From positions 18,796 to 82,795 of the forward strand of contig JAEWZB010000020.1 of the NCBI GenBank assembly GCA_023395515.1: DNA of 64,000 nt. Direction: 5' to 3'. Below are positions 51,559-59,470 of this stretch, in pieces. A program made the position numbers and the translations under genes. The first letter of the stretch is position 1; each line of letters starts with the position of its first letter. The notes under the pieces were generated by a model, which did not search any database, was not told where the DNA came from, and was given only the letters and a program-made list of their open reading frames with translations. This stretch comes from Bacillota bacterium (GTDB lineage: Bacteria > Bacillota > Syntrophomonadia > Syntrophomonadales > Syntrophomonadaceae).

Positions 51559-51855
51559 TTAATACGCTGCTTCTTTTTGTTGCTGGAAACAATCTAGACA
51601 AAGAACAGGTCTACCCTCTACAGGTCTAAAAGGAACTTGGGTTTCAGCCCCACAGTTAGCACAAACTGCATCAAACATCTGACGAGGAGCTCTACTGCCA
51701 GTATTGCGACTGTTGTTACGGCGATTAGTTCGGCAATCTTTGCAACGTTTAGGTTCATTTTCAAAACCTTTTTCAGCATAGAATTCCTGTTCACCAGTGG
51801 TGAATACAAAGTCTTGACCGCAATCTTGGCATACTAATGTTTTGTCTTCAAACAT
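51559..51855 (-). CDS. Small zinc-ribbon protein
   Basis: A 98-residue protein with two pairs of CxxC clusters making two zinc sites: CQDCG plus CKDCR in the first half, CANCG plus CLDCF in the second. The first half FEDKTLVCQDCGQDFVFTTGEQEFY matches the probable zinc-ribbon domain common in Bacillota and other phyla; the middle is basic and Asn/Arg-rich. A cold-shock- or nucleic-acid-related role has been guessed for such proteins, but none is proven. The gene has its own terminator and GAGGG before the ATG. Confidence 0.82.
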   Translation of the reverse strand: MFEDKTLVCQDCGQDFVFTTGEQEFYAEKGFENEPKRCKDCRTNRRNNSRNTGSRAPRQMFDAVCANCGAETQVPFRPVEGRPVLCLDCFQQQKEAAY

Positions 51856-51988
51856 TTAGAAAAATCCCTCACTTTGTTATTTGATTTTACCGGTTAGTAC
51901 AAGATAACTTACCTTACCAGTAAATTTATTATATACTTCAGAAATTAAAATAGCAAGAAAGCGGCAGGAAATATGAAGTGCCTATTTA

Positions 51989-52465
51989 CTAGGGTTTAGC
52001 TGGTTTTTCCGGGGCGGAATTTTGCATAGCTTTTTGGTAAGCTCCACTAGCCTTGGAAGTTGATATGGCTCTTTTTTGCCTAAAATTTTGCCTAATTAAA
52101 GCTTCATTAATTTTGTCGTTTTCATTAATCTGATACAGCAAAGTACTCATTGATGATATTACTTCTTTTAACTCATTATAAAGAGTAGGCTCAACTACAC
52201 CTTCCAGCACACTTAAACTAAATCTCTCCAGCTTTAAATCTACCAGTAAAGCCTCCTGCAGGTTCTTATTTACTTCATTAAGAGTAGCTACTTCATCCAT
52301 CATAATCTTTCTAGTCATTAAGAGCGAATGTATATTTTCTGCCACCGTCTCCTTATTATCCTTCAATAATTCGACTTGCCTAGAAGATAAATGAAGAAGT
52401 TGATTATATAACTCACATTGGGCTTTATAGTTAGCAATTATTTTACCTAAATAATCATTTTTCAT
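51989..52465 (-). CDS. FlgN-like flagellar chaperone (candidate)
   Basis: A 158-residue, mostly helical, coiled-coil-rich protein (helices about 5-110) with a Lys/Ala/Pro-rich tail ending SAPEKPAKP. Length, helicity and place just after the FliT-like and FliS genes suggest a FlgN-type chaperone for hook-filament junction proteins. The pattern LLHLSSRQVELLKDNKETVAENI resembles FlgN, where residues alternate around RQ-LL. No catalytic feature is seen. The assignment rests on context; another flagellar chaperone or export regulator is possible. Confidence 0.55.
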   Translation of the reverse strand: MKNDYLGKIIANYKAQCELYNQLLHLSSRQVELLKDNKETVAENIHSLLMTRKIMMDEVATLNEVNKNLQEALLVDLKLERFSLSVLEGVVEPTLYNELKEVISSMSTLLYQINENDKINEALIRQNFRQKRAISTSKASGAYQKAMQNSAPEKPAKP

Positions 52466-52476
52466 AACTAAGTTCC

Positions 52477-52875
52477 TTACTTCCTGCTGTCAAAAAACCA
52501 TCCGTCAGCTTGGTCTTCACTGCCTAAATAGGCAGTTTGAGCTTTCTTATTCTGCTTTACATTGCCTATTTTCTCCCGCAAAATATGCATCTGGCTTTTT
52601 AAATGATGTGATACCTTATCATCGGTTTCCTGTATTTGTTTAATAATTTGTTTTACAGCTAATTTATCTTCATCATTCAAACCATCCGCAGTATCTACTC
52701 GGGCTTCAATGGCATCAATTCCTTGCATCAATTCGGCCCGTTTTTCAATTAAATTCGTAAGCTCTATAGTAAAATCCTCTTCTTCCTCAGTCTTTTGCGT
52801 AATATCTAACATTTGTTGGGAAACATTAAGCAGACTCCGAAAGAGAGCCAATAAATTATCAGGTTTAGTATCCAT
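52477..52875 (-). CDS. FliT-like flagellar chaperone (candidate)
   Basis: A 132-residue helical protein. Its C-terminus, KKAQTAYLGSEDQADGWFFDSRK, resembles the conserved tail of FliT/FlgN-type proteins (K-A-Y-G ... D-G-F-F-D-K-K). In B. subtilis FliT is the chaperone for FliD and is encoded just after FliS, the same order as here (5-bp gap to fliS). If its usual client FliD is encoded elsewhere this chaperone still fits. No other family fits better. Confidence 0.65.
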   Translation of the reverse strand: MDTKPDNLLALFRSLLNVSQQMLDITQKTEEEEDFTIELTNLIEKRAELMQGIDAIEARVDTADGLNDEDKLAVKQIIKQIQETDDKVSHHLKSQMHILREKIGNVKQNKKAQTAYLGSEDQADGWFFDSRK

Positions 52876-52879
52876 AAAA

Positions 52880-53308
52880 TCAGCCTTTCAAGCTAAAACT
52901 AGCCACATTATTGGCCGGGTTGGCCATCTGGGCATTACTTTGCTTTTTAACTACTTCTTGCCAGGTATCTCTTAATTCGCCTACGAACACTGCTACTTCT
53001 TCCAGCATCTTAGCATCTTTATTAATATTAGCTTCGATTAAACGGTTCATTAGAAAATCATATAAACTGTAAAGGCTTTTAGAAATCTCATAATCCATGT
53101 TCAAGGTGGACATTAATTCCATTATAATATCTTGGGTTTTAATAATATCGTTATGGGCTTTATTATTATCCTTAGTATTAATAGCAATTATAGCATTATT
53201 TATATTCTTAATCGCCCCATCATAAAGCATTAGCAATAATCTTCCCGGTGAAGCCGTTTCCACCGTAGCCTTTTTATACTGATTATAAACTTGGGCATTC
53301 ATACTCAT
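52880..53308 (-). CDS. fliS: Flagellin chaperone FliS
   Basis: A 142-residue helical-bundle export chaperone that keeps flagellin unfolded before secretion. The signature YNQYKKATVETASPGRLLLMLYDGAIKNI is clear, followed by QDIIMELMSTLNMDYEISKSLYSLYDFLMNRL. The gene lies 105 bp after flaG; in B. subtilis fliD occupies that interval. The gap holds an AAGGGAGAA/TTTCCCTT hairpin. Confidence 0.95.
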   Translation of the reverse strand: MSMNAQVYNQYKKATVETASPGRLLLMLYDGAIKNINNAIIAINTKDNNKAHNDIIKTQDIIMELMSTLNMDYEISKSLYSLYDFLMNRLIEANINKDAKMLEEVAVFVGELRDTWQEVVKKQSNAQMANPANNVASFSLKG

Positions 53309-53412
53309 AACTTATTCCTCCGTGTAAGGGAAAAAACCTTCTCCCTTAATTCTTTTCCAACTTAATTAAGATGGGATCGCTTAAGCTCTAATAGAAACCA
53401 AAATTCCGTTAG

Positions 53413-53814
53413 TTAGACAGTCTCGTCAACAAAAAAACCTACCGCTTCATCTAACATTCTTTTGATGTTAGCCGAAAACTCCAATATGCTTTCAGCCGGA
53501 ATTTCCCTTATTACCTCCTCAGTAACACTGTCCAGGACTTTCACTTGATAGCGTCCGCTAGCCTCATGGAGCCTAAATTGCAAATGATAATTAGAAAACT
53601 TTATAGCATCATTGGCAGTCTTTACTGCTTCCTGTAATGCTTCCTTGTTCACCCGCTGTTCGGGAGATTGCTGTTCCGGACGTTGCTCAACCTTAATATC
53701 CTTTAAGCCTATCTTTTCATTACTCCTATTATTACCCCGGGGAAATTCAACTCCCTTAACCTCACCTTTTGCGGGGCGATAGTCTACAGCCATCCCTTGC
53801 CCTTCAACCCGCAT
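53413..53814 (-). CDS. flaG: Flagellar protein FlaG
   Basis: A 133-residue protein: a variable Gln/Glu-rich N-terminal half, then the conserved FlaG domain (about 70-130) with ANDAIKFSNYHLQFRLHEASGRYQVKVLD and the closing VIREIPAESILEF. FlaG-type proteins affect filament length and usually sit between flagellin and fliD. GGAGG precedes the ATG, and a strong sigma-28 promoter lies 35 bases upstream. Confidence 0.92.
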   Translation of the reverse strand: MRVEGQGMAVDYRPAKGEVKGVEFPRGNNRSNEKIGLKDIKVEQRPEQQSPEQRVNKEALQEAVKTANDAIKFSNYHLQFRLHEASGRYQVKVLDSVTEEVIREIPAESILEFSANIKRMLDEAVGFFVDETV

Positions 53815-53847
53815 ATAAAAGCCTCCTTGCTATATATATTATTTTAA

Positions 53848-53875
53848 TTATCGTCGGCCAGGACCAAAAACTTTA
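53848..53875 (-). promoter_or_regulatory. Sigma-28 (SigD) promoter of flaG
   Basis: Minus strand TAAAGTTT (53875-53868, a perfect consensus -35), 12 bases, GACGATAA (53855-53848; consensus GCCGATAA, one mismatch). It directs the flaG-fliS-fliT-flgN set as late flagellar genes. Confidence 0.78.
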
Positions 53876-53962
53876 GCCTAATTTAAGCTCCCAACTACCA
53901 GCAAGATGGTTAAAAAATGCCCAAAATATAGATCTAGTGAACATTTCCTGTTTATTATTAAA

Positions 53963-54012
53963 AAAATAAAAAAACACCAGAAGAGTGTCTGATAAACTCT
54001 CCTGGTGTTTTT
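53963..54012 (-). terminator. Terminator after the CAP-domain gene
   Basis: Minus strand AAAACACCAGGAGAGT, a short loop and ACTCTTCTGGTGTTTT with one bulge, followed by a T-run. It lies about 10 bases past the stop codon of the gene at 54021 and separates it from flaG. Confidence 0.88.
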
Positions 54013-54020
54013 AAAACTAT

Positions 54021-54725
54021 TTAATTAGTAAACCATTGGGTAATGTATAAGTATTTTCCTTCTTGGTAAAAGCCCAGGCCAACTTTACTAAACCCGGAGT
54101 TTAGAATATTAGCCCGGTGCCCGGATGAGTTCATGAAAGCATTATGGGCCCCTTTTACCGTAGTATTTTTAGCAATATTTTCAGCGGCCAGGCGATAAGT
54201 AATACCTCTATCTTTCATCATGGCAAAGGGACTGCCATAAGTAGGTGAAGTATGGCTAAAATAATTATTGACCGCCATGTCCTTTGATTTTACCGCAGCA
54301 CCTTCAGCTAATGCTTTATCAAGAGCTAAAGGAGCCAGATTCGCCTTGGCCCTTTCCCCATTTATGTATCCTAACATTTCCGTTTGCATAGCGCTAAACT
54401 CGACTACCGGTGCTGGATTAGGAGCAGGTGTCGGGGTCGGATTTGGTGACGGACTAGGTACGGGTTGGGGAGCAGGAGTTGAAATCGGGGGCGTCTTGGT
54501 GTTCAAGTTAATAGTAGTTTTCTTAGTCACCTTAATAACTTGTCCCTTATATTCATAGGTGCAATTTTGCGCCGCCGGCTTCTGTCCTACTTCACTGGAA
54601 AGTACCACCCTATAAATAGGAGTTTTCGGTAAATGGCTTACAGATACATTGGCAGCATTAGCCAAATTAACCGGGGCCAAAACTAATAATCCTAGCGTTA
54701 CTGATCCTGCAATAAATTTCTTCAT
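54021..54725 (-). CDS. Secreted CAP/SCP-domain protein (YkwD-like)
   Basis: A 234-residue exported protein: signal peptide (about 1-25, ending NLANAA), a short SH3-like or linker part, a Pro-Thr/Asn-rich stretch (about 75-105) and a C-terminal CAP domain (about 110-234). CAP residues are seen in MLGYINGERAKANLAPL, NNYFSHTSPTYGSPFAMM, AAENIAKN, AHNAFMNSSGHRANIL and YLYITQWF. The bacterial YkwD group is often linked to spores or cell envelope; the function is uncertain. ATG 54725 is chosen because GGAGGT precedes it and a signal peptide follows. Confidence 0.9.
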   Translation of the reverse strand: MKKFIAGSVTLGLLVLAPVNLANAANVSVSHLPKTPIYRVVLSSEVGQKPAAQNCTYEYKGQVIKVTKKTTINLNTKTPPISTPAPQPVPSPSPNPTPTPAPNPAPVVEFSAMQTEMLGYINGERAKANLAPLALDKALAEGAAVKSKDMAVNNYFSHTSPTYGSPFAMMKDRGITYRLAAENIAKNTTVKGAHNAFMNSSGHRANILNSGFSKVGLGFYQEGKYLYITQWFTN

Positions 54726-54875
54726 TATGTATTTACCTCCTTTTTTCAACAATAAACCATAATGTTCCCGCTTTTCCAGATGTAAAATATTCCAGTTGAG
54801 TCTGATCCCGATATTTCCTTCATTAAATAGATTGCAGTAATGGAACATTGTTAAAAAAAGTTAATAGGGAGTAAC

Positions 54876-55496
54876 CTATTTATACCATTTATCATAATCC
54901 TCCCCATAATAATGGGGCAGCTTTTCCAATATGAGCCCCCAGGGAACATCAGCAAATACCCCATACTTATCCACATATTCTATATAAGGCTGACCCGAAT
55001 AATCTTGAGCCGGCAAAATCGCATCACTTAGTCCGTCAAAATCTACCCAGGGTACATTTATCTTCTCACATATACTTTTGTCAAAGGTAGCGGCAGCACT
55101 TATCCAGTTAGAATTAATATAAAACTGATTATAAGCATGAGGAAAAAATATATCACTTTTCATTACCGTAAACACTTCCGGTGGGGCTTTGTAATTCTTA
55201 ATAGCTACTAATACCAGCCGGCTGGGAATGCCCGCTGCCCTGCCCATAGCTGCTAAAATAATAGCCTTCTGCAGACAATAGCCTCTGCCCTTCTGCAAAA
55301 TACTAGAGGCTTTATAAGCGTCACCGTGATTGGTCGCAGCATACATATCATAATGAATACTATCCCGCACATAATAAAAAAGTTTCCTGGCTTTCTCACT
55401 GTCAGAATCAGTAGGTTCGATTAGCTTAGCTACTAGTTCCCCTATATCAGGATAATCACTATCCAGGCAATAAGTAGGCAATAAATATTCTTCCAT
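54876..55496 (-). CDS. Transglutaminase-like cysteine protease-fold protein
   Basis: A 206-residue protein with the transglutaminase core: catalytic Cys in KGRGYCLQKAIILAAMGRAAGIPSR, His in FFPHAYNQFYINSNWI and Asp in AATFDKSIC. The N-terminal part KARKLFYYVRDSIHYD is typical of the family. No signal peptide is visible, so it is likely cytoplasmic. Such enzymes act as peptidases or deamidases; the substrate is unknown. ATG 55496 lies 6 bases after GGGGGAG; an ATG at 55514 is the alternative. The gene is transcribed toward the CAP-domain gene. Confidence 0.82.
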   Translation of the reverse strand: MEEYLLPTYCLDSDYPDIGELVAKLIEPTDSDSEKARKLFYYVRDSIHYDMYAATNHGDAYKASSILQKGRGYCLQKAIILAAMGRAAGIPSRLVLVAIKNYKAPPEVFTVMKSDIFFPHAYNQFYINSNWISAAATFDKSICEKINVPWVDFDGLSDAILPAQDYSGQPYIEYVDKYGVFADVPWGLILEKLPHYYGEDYDKWYK

Positions 55497-55653
55497 TATT
55501 TTCTCCCCCCGCATCTCTCCATGACAATATCTTGCGATATACTATGCACTAATAAGGATATTATAACTTAAAATTTCTATTAAGTGACAAGCTCCCGGCC
55601 GATATAACTATTATGTTTCAAGCATTTTTCTTCATTAACATAATAAATAATAC

Positions 55654-55679
55654 AAAAAAAGCGGAACTCAGGTTCCGCT
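55654..55679 (-). terminator. Terminator after the sigma-28-driven unknown gene
   Basis: Minus strand AGCGGAAC-CTGA-GTTCCGCT followed by seven T residues, about 45 bases past the stop at 55725. Confidence 0.88.
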
Positions 55680-55724
55680 ATCTTATTTCAGGAGTATGGA
55701 CCACAAAAGCTTTCTCTGTTGCCT

Positions 55725-56264
55725 TTATTCTTGCGCCCACTTATCCAGCTTTTCCATGACCAAATCATAAGTTTTTTGCGAAACTTCCAGAAGCTCACCG
55801 CCTAAAATCCGGGCTGCTTCTTCAAAACCTTTTTCAATGGCTCCCCTTAAAGTATCAATTTTCCCCTTATCACCACCGGATATAGCTTTGGCAAACTCTA
55901 CAATACGGTCACTAACCTTTTCCGGACTTAATTCTCCACCCTCGCTAATAAGGGCATTAGCTTCCGTACGAGCCTGTTCATCAACTTCTACTTTGCTCCA
56001 ATCCTGGAAAGTAAGACCTTGCCTTTCTAAAAGCTGAGCTACTATTTGCTTCAGCTGACTAAAGGCCCTGTCACTTTCCTGGTGCAGCTTTTCAATAGTA
56101 GCCTGGTCAACTTTTGGTTTGTCATAAGTTGCCTTTTTAGCAGCCCCGTCAGATTTAACAAATTCATCTTTCCCTGCCGTTTTAGCATTACCTTTAGGTT
56201 GATCAGCCTCCTGCTTGCTAACATAAGCAGCAGGAATATTATTCCCTACACCTTTTATTTCCAT
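55725..56264 (-). CDS. Unknown protein, probably flagellum-linked
   Basis: A 179-residue soluble protein. The first 55 residues are low-complexity and charged (Lys/Ala/Asp/Gln); the rest is helical with ISEGGELSPEKVSDRIVEFAKAISGGDKGKIDTLR and a C-terminal ARILGGELLEVSQKTYDLVMEKLDKW. I have a faint memory of similar proteins near flagellar genes of Clostridia but no named domain. It has its own sigma-28 promoter and its own terminator, a monocistronic late-flagellar unit. A secreted or filament-associated role is inference. Confidence 0.6.
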   Translation of the reverse strand: MEIKGVGNNIPAAYVSKQEADQPKGNAKTAGKDEFVKSDGAAKKATYDKPKVDQATIEKLHQESDRAFSQLKQIVAQLLERQGLTFQDWSKVEVDEQARTEANALISEGGELSPEKVSDRIVEFAKAISGGDKGKIDTLRGAIEKGFEEAARILGGELLEVSQKTYDLVMEKLDKWAQE

Positions 56265-56313
56265 TAAAAAACACCTCCATGTAAACTAACGTACATCCTT
56301 GTACTTATTATTT

Positions 56314-56341
56314 ATATCGGGAAAAAGGGTCTTATACTTTA
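56314..56341 (-). promoter_or_regulatory. Sigma-28 (SigD) promoter of the unknown gene
   Basis: Minus strand TAAA (56341-56338, in TAAAGTAT), 16 bases, CCCGATAT (56321-56314; consensus GCCGATAT, one mismatch). It lies 50 bases upstream of the gene start at 56264. Confidence 0.72.
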
Positions 56342-56389
56342 GATAAGAAAATATTGTATGGACTTTGCCTGAAGAGATAACTTACATTT

Positions 56390-56419
56390 TTTACAAAATA
56401 AACAATCCTATGCTATAAT
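56390..56419 (+). promoter_or_regulatory. Promoter of mntA-hepT with leaderless start
   Basis: TTTACA (56390-56395), 18 bases, TGC-TATAAT (-10 at 56414-56419, extended). The mntA ATG at 56426 is only 7 bases after the -10, exactly where transcription should begin, and no ribosome-binding site exists. The message is therefore probably leaderless. Confidence 0.7.
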
Positions 56420-56425
56420 CTTAAC

Positions 56426-56830
56426 ATGGATAAAATTAAAGAAAATCTAATAATTGAATATCTAACTAAAGAATTTTCCGCTATTCTTATTATATTATTT
56501 GGTTCTGCTGTTACTAATAAGACCCATGCCGATAGCGATATAGATATCGCCTTTATTAGCGAAACCAAGCATAATAACCTGCAAATCTATAACGCTGCCC
56601 AAGATTTAGCTCATTTACTAAAAAGAGATGTTGATTTAATTGATTTGACCGAAGTATCTCCGGTTATGCAGGCTCAAGTTATTACTAAAGGAAAAATAAT
56701 ACATGATGAAAAACCCGAAATCCGTATGGAATTCTTTATATTAGCTTTAAAAAAATACACCCGTTTAAACGAAGAACGGGAAGTAGTCATAAAAAAGATT
56801 AGAGAAAGAGGCAGAGTATATGGTAAATAA
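56426..56830 (+). CDS. mntA: MntA-type minimal nucleotidyltransferase (antitoxin)
   Basis: A 134-residue minimal nucleotidyltransferase. The motif GS-x10-D-x-D is perfect: Gly26-Ser27, then Asp38 and Asp40 (HADSDIDIAF). In characterised HepT-MntA (type VII) systems the antitoxin adds AMP to a tyrosine of HepT and so silences it. The neighbour hepT overlaps its 3' end by 11 bases, fitting co-regulation. It is on the plus strand amid minus-strand flagellar genes. The last part (residues about 100-134) is a helical extension. The fold and pairing are certain; activity is inferred. Confidence 0.9.
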   Translation: MDKIKENLIIEYLTKEFSAILIILFGSAVTNKTHADSDIDIAFISETKHNNLQIYNAAQDLAHLLKRDVDLIDLTEVSPVMQAQVITKGKIIHDEKPEIRMEFFILALKKYTRLNEEREVVIKKIRERGRVYGK

Positions 56831-57233
56831 AGATATAATACTAAACAAAACCCAGATAATAGAACGCTGCCTTAAACGGATAGGAGAAGAATACCAAAAT
56901 GATTCCGAAAATCTGAATATTATAATAAAGCAAGATTCTATAATCCTAAACATACAGAGAGCTTGCGAAGCTGCTATATCACTGGCCATGCATATTGTGG
57001 CCGAAGAGGAACTAGGGCTGCCCCAATACAGCCGTGATGCTTTTGAATTATTAGCTAATCATAAAATTATAGACGGGGAACTGGCTAAAAAACTCCAAGC
57101 CATGGTCGGCTTCAGAAATATTGCCATACATGATTATCAAAAACTAGATTTAACCATCCTGCAAAATATAATAGAACATAATCTAGCTGACCTAAGGAAG
57201 TTTATCGATAAGCTAATTTCCCGGTATGCTTAG
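56820..57233 (+). CDS. hepT: HepT-family RNase toxin (DUF86)
   Basis: A 137-residue all-helical HEPN protein. The catalytic R-x4-H-x-Y motif is Arg99-His104-Tyr106 in GFRNIAIHDY; the tyrosine is the residue modified by MntA in studied pairs. The motif predicts an RNase that cuts tRNA or mRNA when not modified. It starts with ATG 56820 inside the mntA 3' end. No terminator is visible before the converging yjfB-like gene at 57310. The RNase motif is intact. Confidence 0.9.
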   Translation: MVNKDIILNKTQIIERCLKRIGEEYQNDSENLNIIIKQDSIILNIQRACEAAISLAMHIVAEEELGLPQYSRDAFELLANHKIIDGELAKKLQAMVGFRNIAIHDYQKLDLTILQNIIEHNLADLRKFIDKLISRYA

Positions 57234-57309
57234 AAGAGAGTCTAACTGATATGAAGGAGCCATATTTATATCCTAATACGAATAAATAAACTTAACACTA
57301 GAGATAAGC

Positions 57310-57495
57310 CTATCCAGTTACATCAATATTACTTCCTACATGAGGATTGACTGATTTCTCCATAGCCGTCAAAGCTGCTGTAAGATCCTCCATTTGCTGG
57401 GCCGGAGCATTCATGGCCATTTTTAAAACCGCCATACTGGCATCCTGCATCAACTGCGTTTGACTCATAACCATAGCTAGACCTGCAATATCCAT
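57310..57495 (-). CDS. YjfB-like putative motility protein
   Basis: A 61-residue protein matching the short YjfB motility family: MDIAGLAMVMSQTQLMQDASMAVLKMAM. The family is small, helical and of unknown mechanism, often sigma-D-controlled. GGGAGGT precedes the ATG. The gene lies 30 bp downstream of the DUF2920-like gene and is probably co-transcribed with it. It supports the motility theme of the region. Confidence 0.8.
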   Translation of the reverse strand: MDIAGLAMVMSQTQLMQDASMAVLKMAMNAPAQQMEDLTAALTAMEKSVNPHVGSNIDVTG

Positions 57496-57525
57496 GAAAA
57501 CACCTCCCTGTAATTTTCATCTTCA

Positions 57526-58635
57526 TTAGTTATTACTACTTACAATCTCCATACGAGGAGAACCATTAAAAAAATCAAACTTATATTTATGCTGCCTTGT
57601 TTTGACATACTCTACACTATCGAAGGGATTTTTACGCCCTTTTATTGATAATAAATCACCATTTTCCCTAACTTCCTTGTGAAATAACTCTATAAAGTCG
57701 GCATCTCCATGATTAGTTGATTTTATTACCAATCCATCGACCTTATTAGGAGTAATCATATTAAATATTACATGCCTGACCGGTTTAAAAATTCTCTGCT
57801 TAACCTCATGTTTGATAAGATTATCCGTAATACCTTGATAAATCACAATATTAGCCTTATTATCAAATCCATTATACAAAAAACCTAAATCATACAGTTG
57901 ACCGTCATATTTCTGTGTAGCAATCCGATAGGTAAAGACCTTTTGCCACAATAAATTATTAATTTTTTGGGATAAAGACCTCGAACTTTTTAAATATGCC
58001 GGCGAAATCCAGGCAGCATTATCCAGAATGAAGGAAAATACATTAGGAAAAAACCTATTACATAAATGTGCTAAATAAGCCCCGTGAGAATGACCATAAG
58101 CAATTACCCGGTCTAGATTTATTTCATATCCATTATCTTTTACTATTTCATAAGCAAGTTGTAAAGCCCTTACACAGTCAACAGCCTGAATCGGCCCCAT
58201 TTCAACAAAATTGTCTTCCGTTTCATCAAGCTTAACTTGAGTAGTTACATTTACTATAAACGGTAATGCAGGATCCATTAATGGAGTAAAATCTATGGAT
58301 GCCTTTTCTTTAAACACCTTATTTCTTATATCGCCTGGCAAGGCTCTTGCCAGTTCTTCCAATTGTGTATTATCTAGATAAACGTCATCACTATCCCCCA
58401 TAAACTCCATACCCAGATAAGTAGATTGTACTACAATAAGGTTGTAATCTTCAGCAAACAATTTTCTCATCTTTTTATATACATTAGCCTCCGGATTACC
58501 GCCAAAACCTGAAATAAGCAACATCATGCCTGTCTCGCAGCTAACCTCTTCGGGATATGCCAAATATACCGTTTGCTCTCTATATGAATTTTTAACCGGA
58601 TAAGCTGAACATTTAAAAACTTGCTCCTCTGCCAA
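57526..58635 (-). CDS. DUF2920-like alpha/beta-hydrolase-fold protein
   Basis: A 369-residue protein with an alpha/beta-hydrolase core: strand LLISGFGGNPEANVY, nucleophile elbow AYGHSHGAYLAHL (G-H-S-H-G), later NVFSFILDNAAWISP and a candidate catalytic His in KSTNHGDADF. It resembles DUF2920 proteins found near nonulosonate/flagellin glycosylation genes in Campylobacter and Clostridia. The substrate is unknown; an acyl-ester or sugar-modifying hydrolase is plausible. TTG 58635 follows GAGAGGG. It lies directly downstream of legF on the same strand. Confidence 0.72.
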   Translation of the reverse strand: MAEEQVFKCSAYPVKNSYREQTVYLAYPEEVSCETGMMLLISGFGGNPEANVYKKMRKLFAEDYNLIVVQSTYLGMEFMGDSDDVYLDNTQLEELARALPGDIRNKVFKEKASIDFTPLMDPALPFIVNVTTQVKLDETEDNFVEMGPIQAVDCVRALQLAYEIVKDNGYEINLDRVIAYGHSHGAYLAHLCNRFFPNVFSFILDNAAWISPAYLKSSRSLSQKINNLLWQKVFTYRIATQKYDGQLYDLGFLYNGFDNKANIVIYQGITDNLIKHEVKQRIFKPVRHVIFNMITPNKVDGLVIKSTNHGDADFIELFHKEVRENGDLLSIKGRKNPFDSVEYVKTRQHKYKFDFFNGSPRMEIVSSNN

Positions 58636-58741
58636 GACACATCCCTCTCCATTATCAATAATACAGTTCTTATTTGAAAGATAGCAAAAATTTACCTATA
58701 TCCGCCATAATTTTGAACATATAATATTTACAGGTAATCAA

Positions 58742-59428
58742 TTATTTTTTAATCATCAACTCACAAAACAACAAATCTATCTCCGTATCTATATCAACTG
58801 AATGTTCTACATCCATTACATAACCCTTAGTTTCATCACTAATGAATGACTTTTCTTTTAGAACAAATTCAATTTGAGCCACATATACCGCCCCATTTAA
58901 TCTATACACTACCGGAATATCTTGTCTATAGGTAAAACTTTTATCTGTCTCAATCAGCTTTTGCATTTTCCCCTGCTCAGTCAAGTTATACATCCAGTAG
59001 GGACTATGCTCTACTTCACATATACTTACACATGATGAAAAGCTTCCATTAATACATTTCTCTATACATCCGTCTATATCCTCAACTGTCCTTAATGGTG
59101 AAGTAGGCTGTAACAAAACTATATAATCATATTTTCCTTCAATAATGTTAATAGCGTGAATCACCGGCTCAACACCCGGAATATCATCTAGGGCTAATTC
59201 TGCCGGACGCACAAAAGGAACTTCACAACCCCATGTCTTCGCTACCTCTATAATTTCTTCATCCTCGGAAGATAATACTAATCTATCAATGTATTTAGAC
59301 TTTTTAGCTTCCTCAATAGTCCAGGCTATAAGAGGCTTTCCTGCTAAATCTCTTATATTTTTTCTTAAAACCCCTTTAGATCCGCCCCGGGCTGGTATTA
59401 TAGCCAAAATAGATTTCCCTTTTATCAT
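58742..59428 (-). CDS. CMP-nonulosonate (legionaminate/sialate) cytidylyltransferase
   Basis: A 228-residue enzyme activating a nine-carbon sugar acid with CTP. Motifs are AIIPARGGSKGVLRKN (nucleotide loop), LAGKPLIAWTI, LQPTSPLRTVEDID and MDVEHSVDIDTEIDL (metal site) of the NeuA/LegF/PseF family. In this context (LegI, LegG, PtmE, LegC neighbours) CMP-legionaminate synthase is most likely, but sequence alone cannot separate it from sialate synthases. ATG 59428 (MIKGKSILAI) is preceded by GGAGG. It is the last step before transfer to flagellin. Confidence 0.88.
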   Translation of the reverse strand: MIKGKSILAIIPARGGSKGVLRKNIRDLAGKPLIAWTIEEAKKSKYIDRLVLSSEDEEIIEVAKTWGCEVPFVRPAELALDDIPGVEPVIHAINIIEGKYDYIVLLQPTSPLRTVEDIDGCIEKCINGSFSSCVSICEVEHSPYWMYNLTEQGKMQKLIETDKSFTYRQDIPVVYRLNGAVYVAQIEFVLKEKSFISDETKGYVMDVEHSVDIDTEIDLLFCELMIKK

Positions 59429-59470
59429 TTTAAAAATACCTCCGCCTCCAGTTGGTCCCAAATCCTGTTG

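Noticed and set aside
51618..51837. Open frames on both strands over the zinc-ribbon gene
   Set aside because: Overlap the conserved CxxC protein in other frames and show no domain.
54726..54875. Possible riboswitch in the leader of the CAP-domain gene
   Set aside because: The 150-nt leader has no match to the c-di-GMP or other riboswitch cores I can recall, and no clear stem pattern.
58636..58741. Sigma-28 or sigma-54 promoter upstream of the DUF2920-like gene
   Set aside because: GCGGATAT resembles a sigma-28 -10 but no TAAA lies at 15-16 bases; AGG-TAAATTTTT-GCT has 9 instead of 10 bases between GG and GC for sigma-54.
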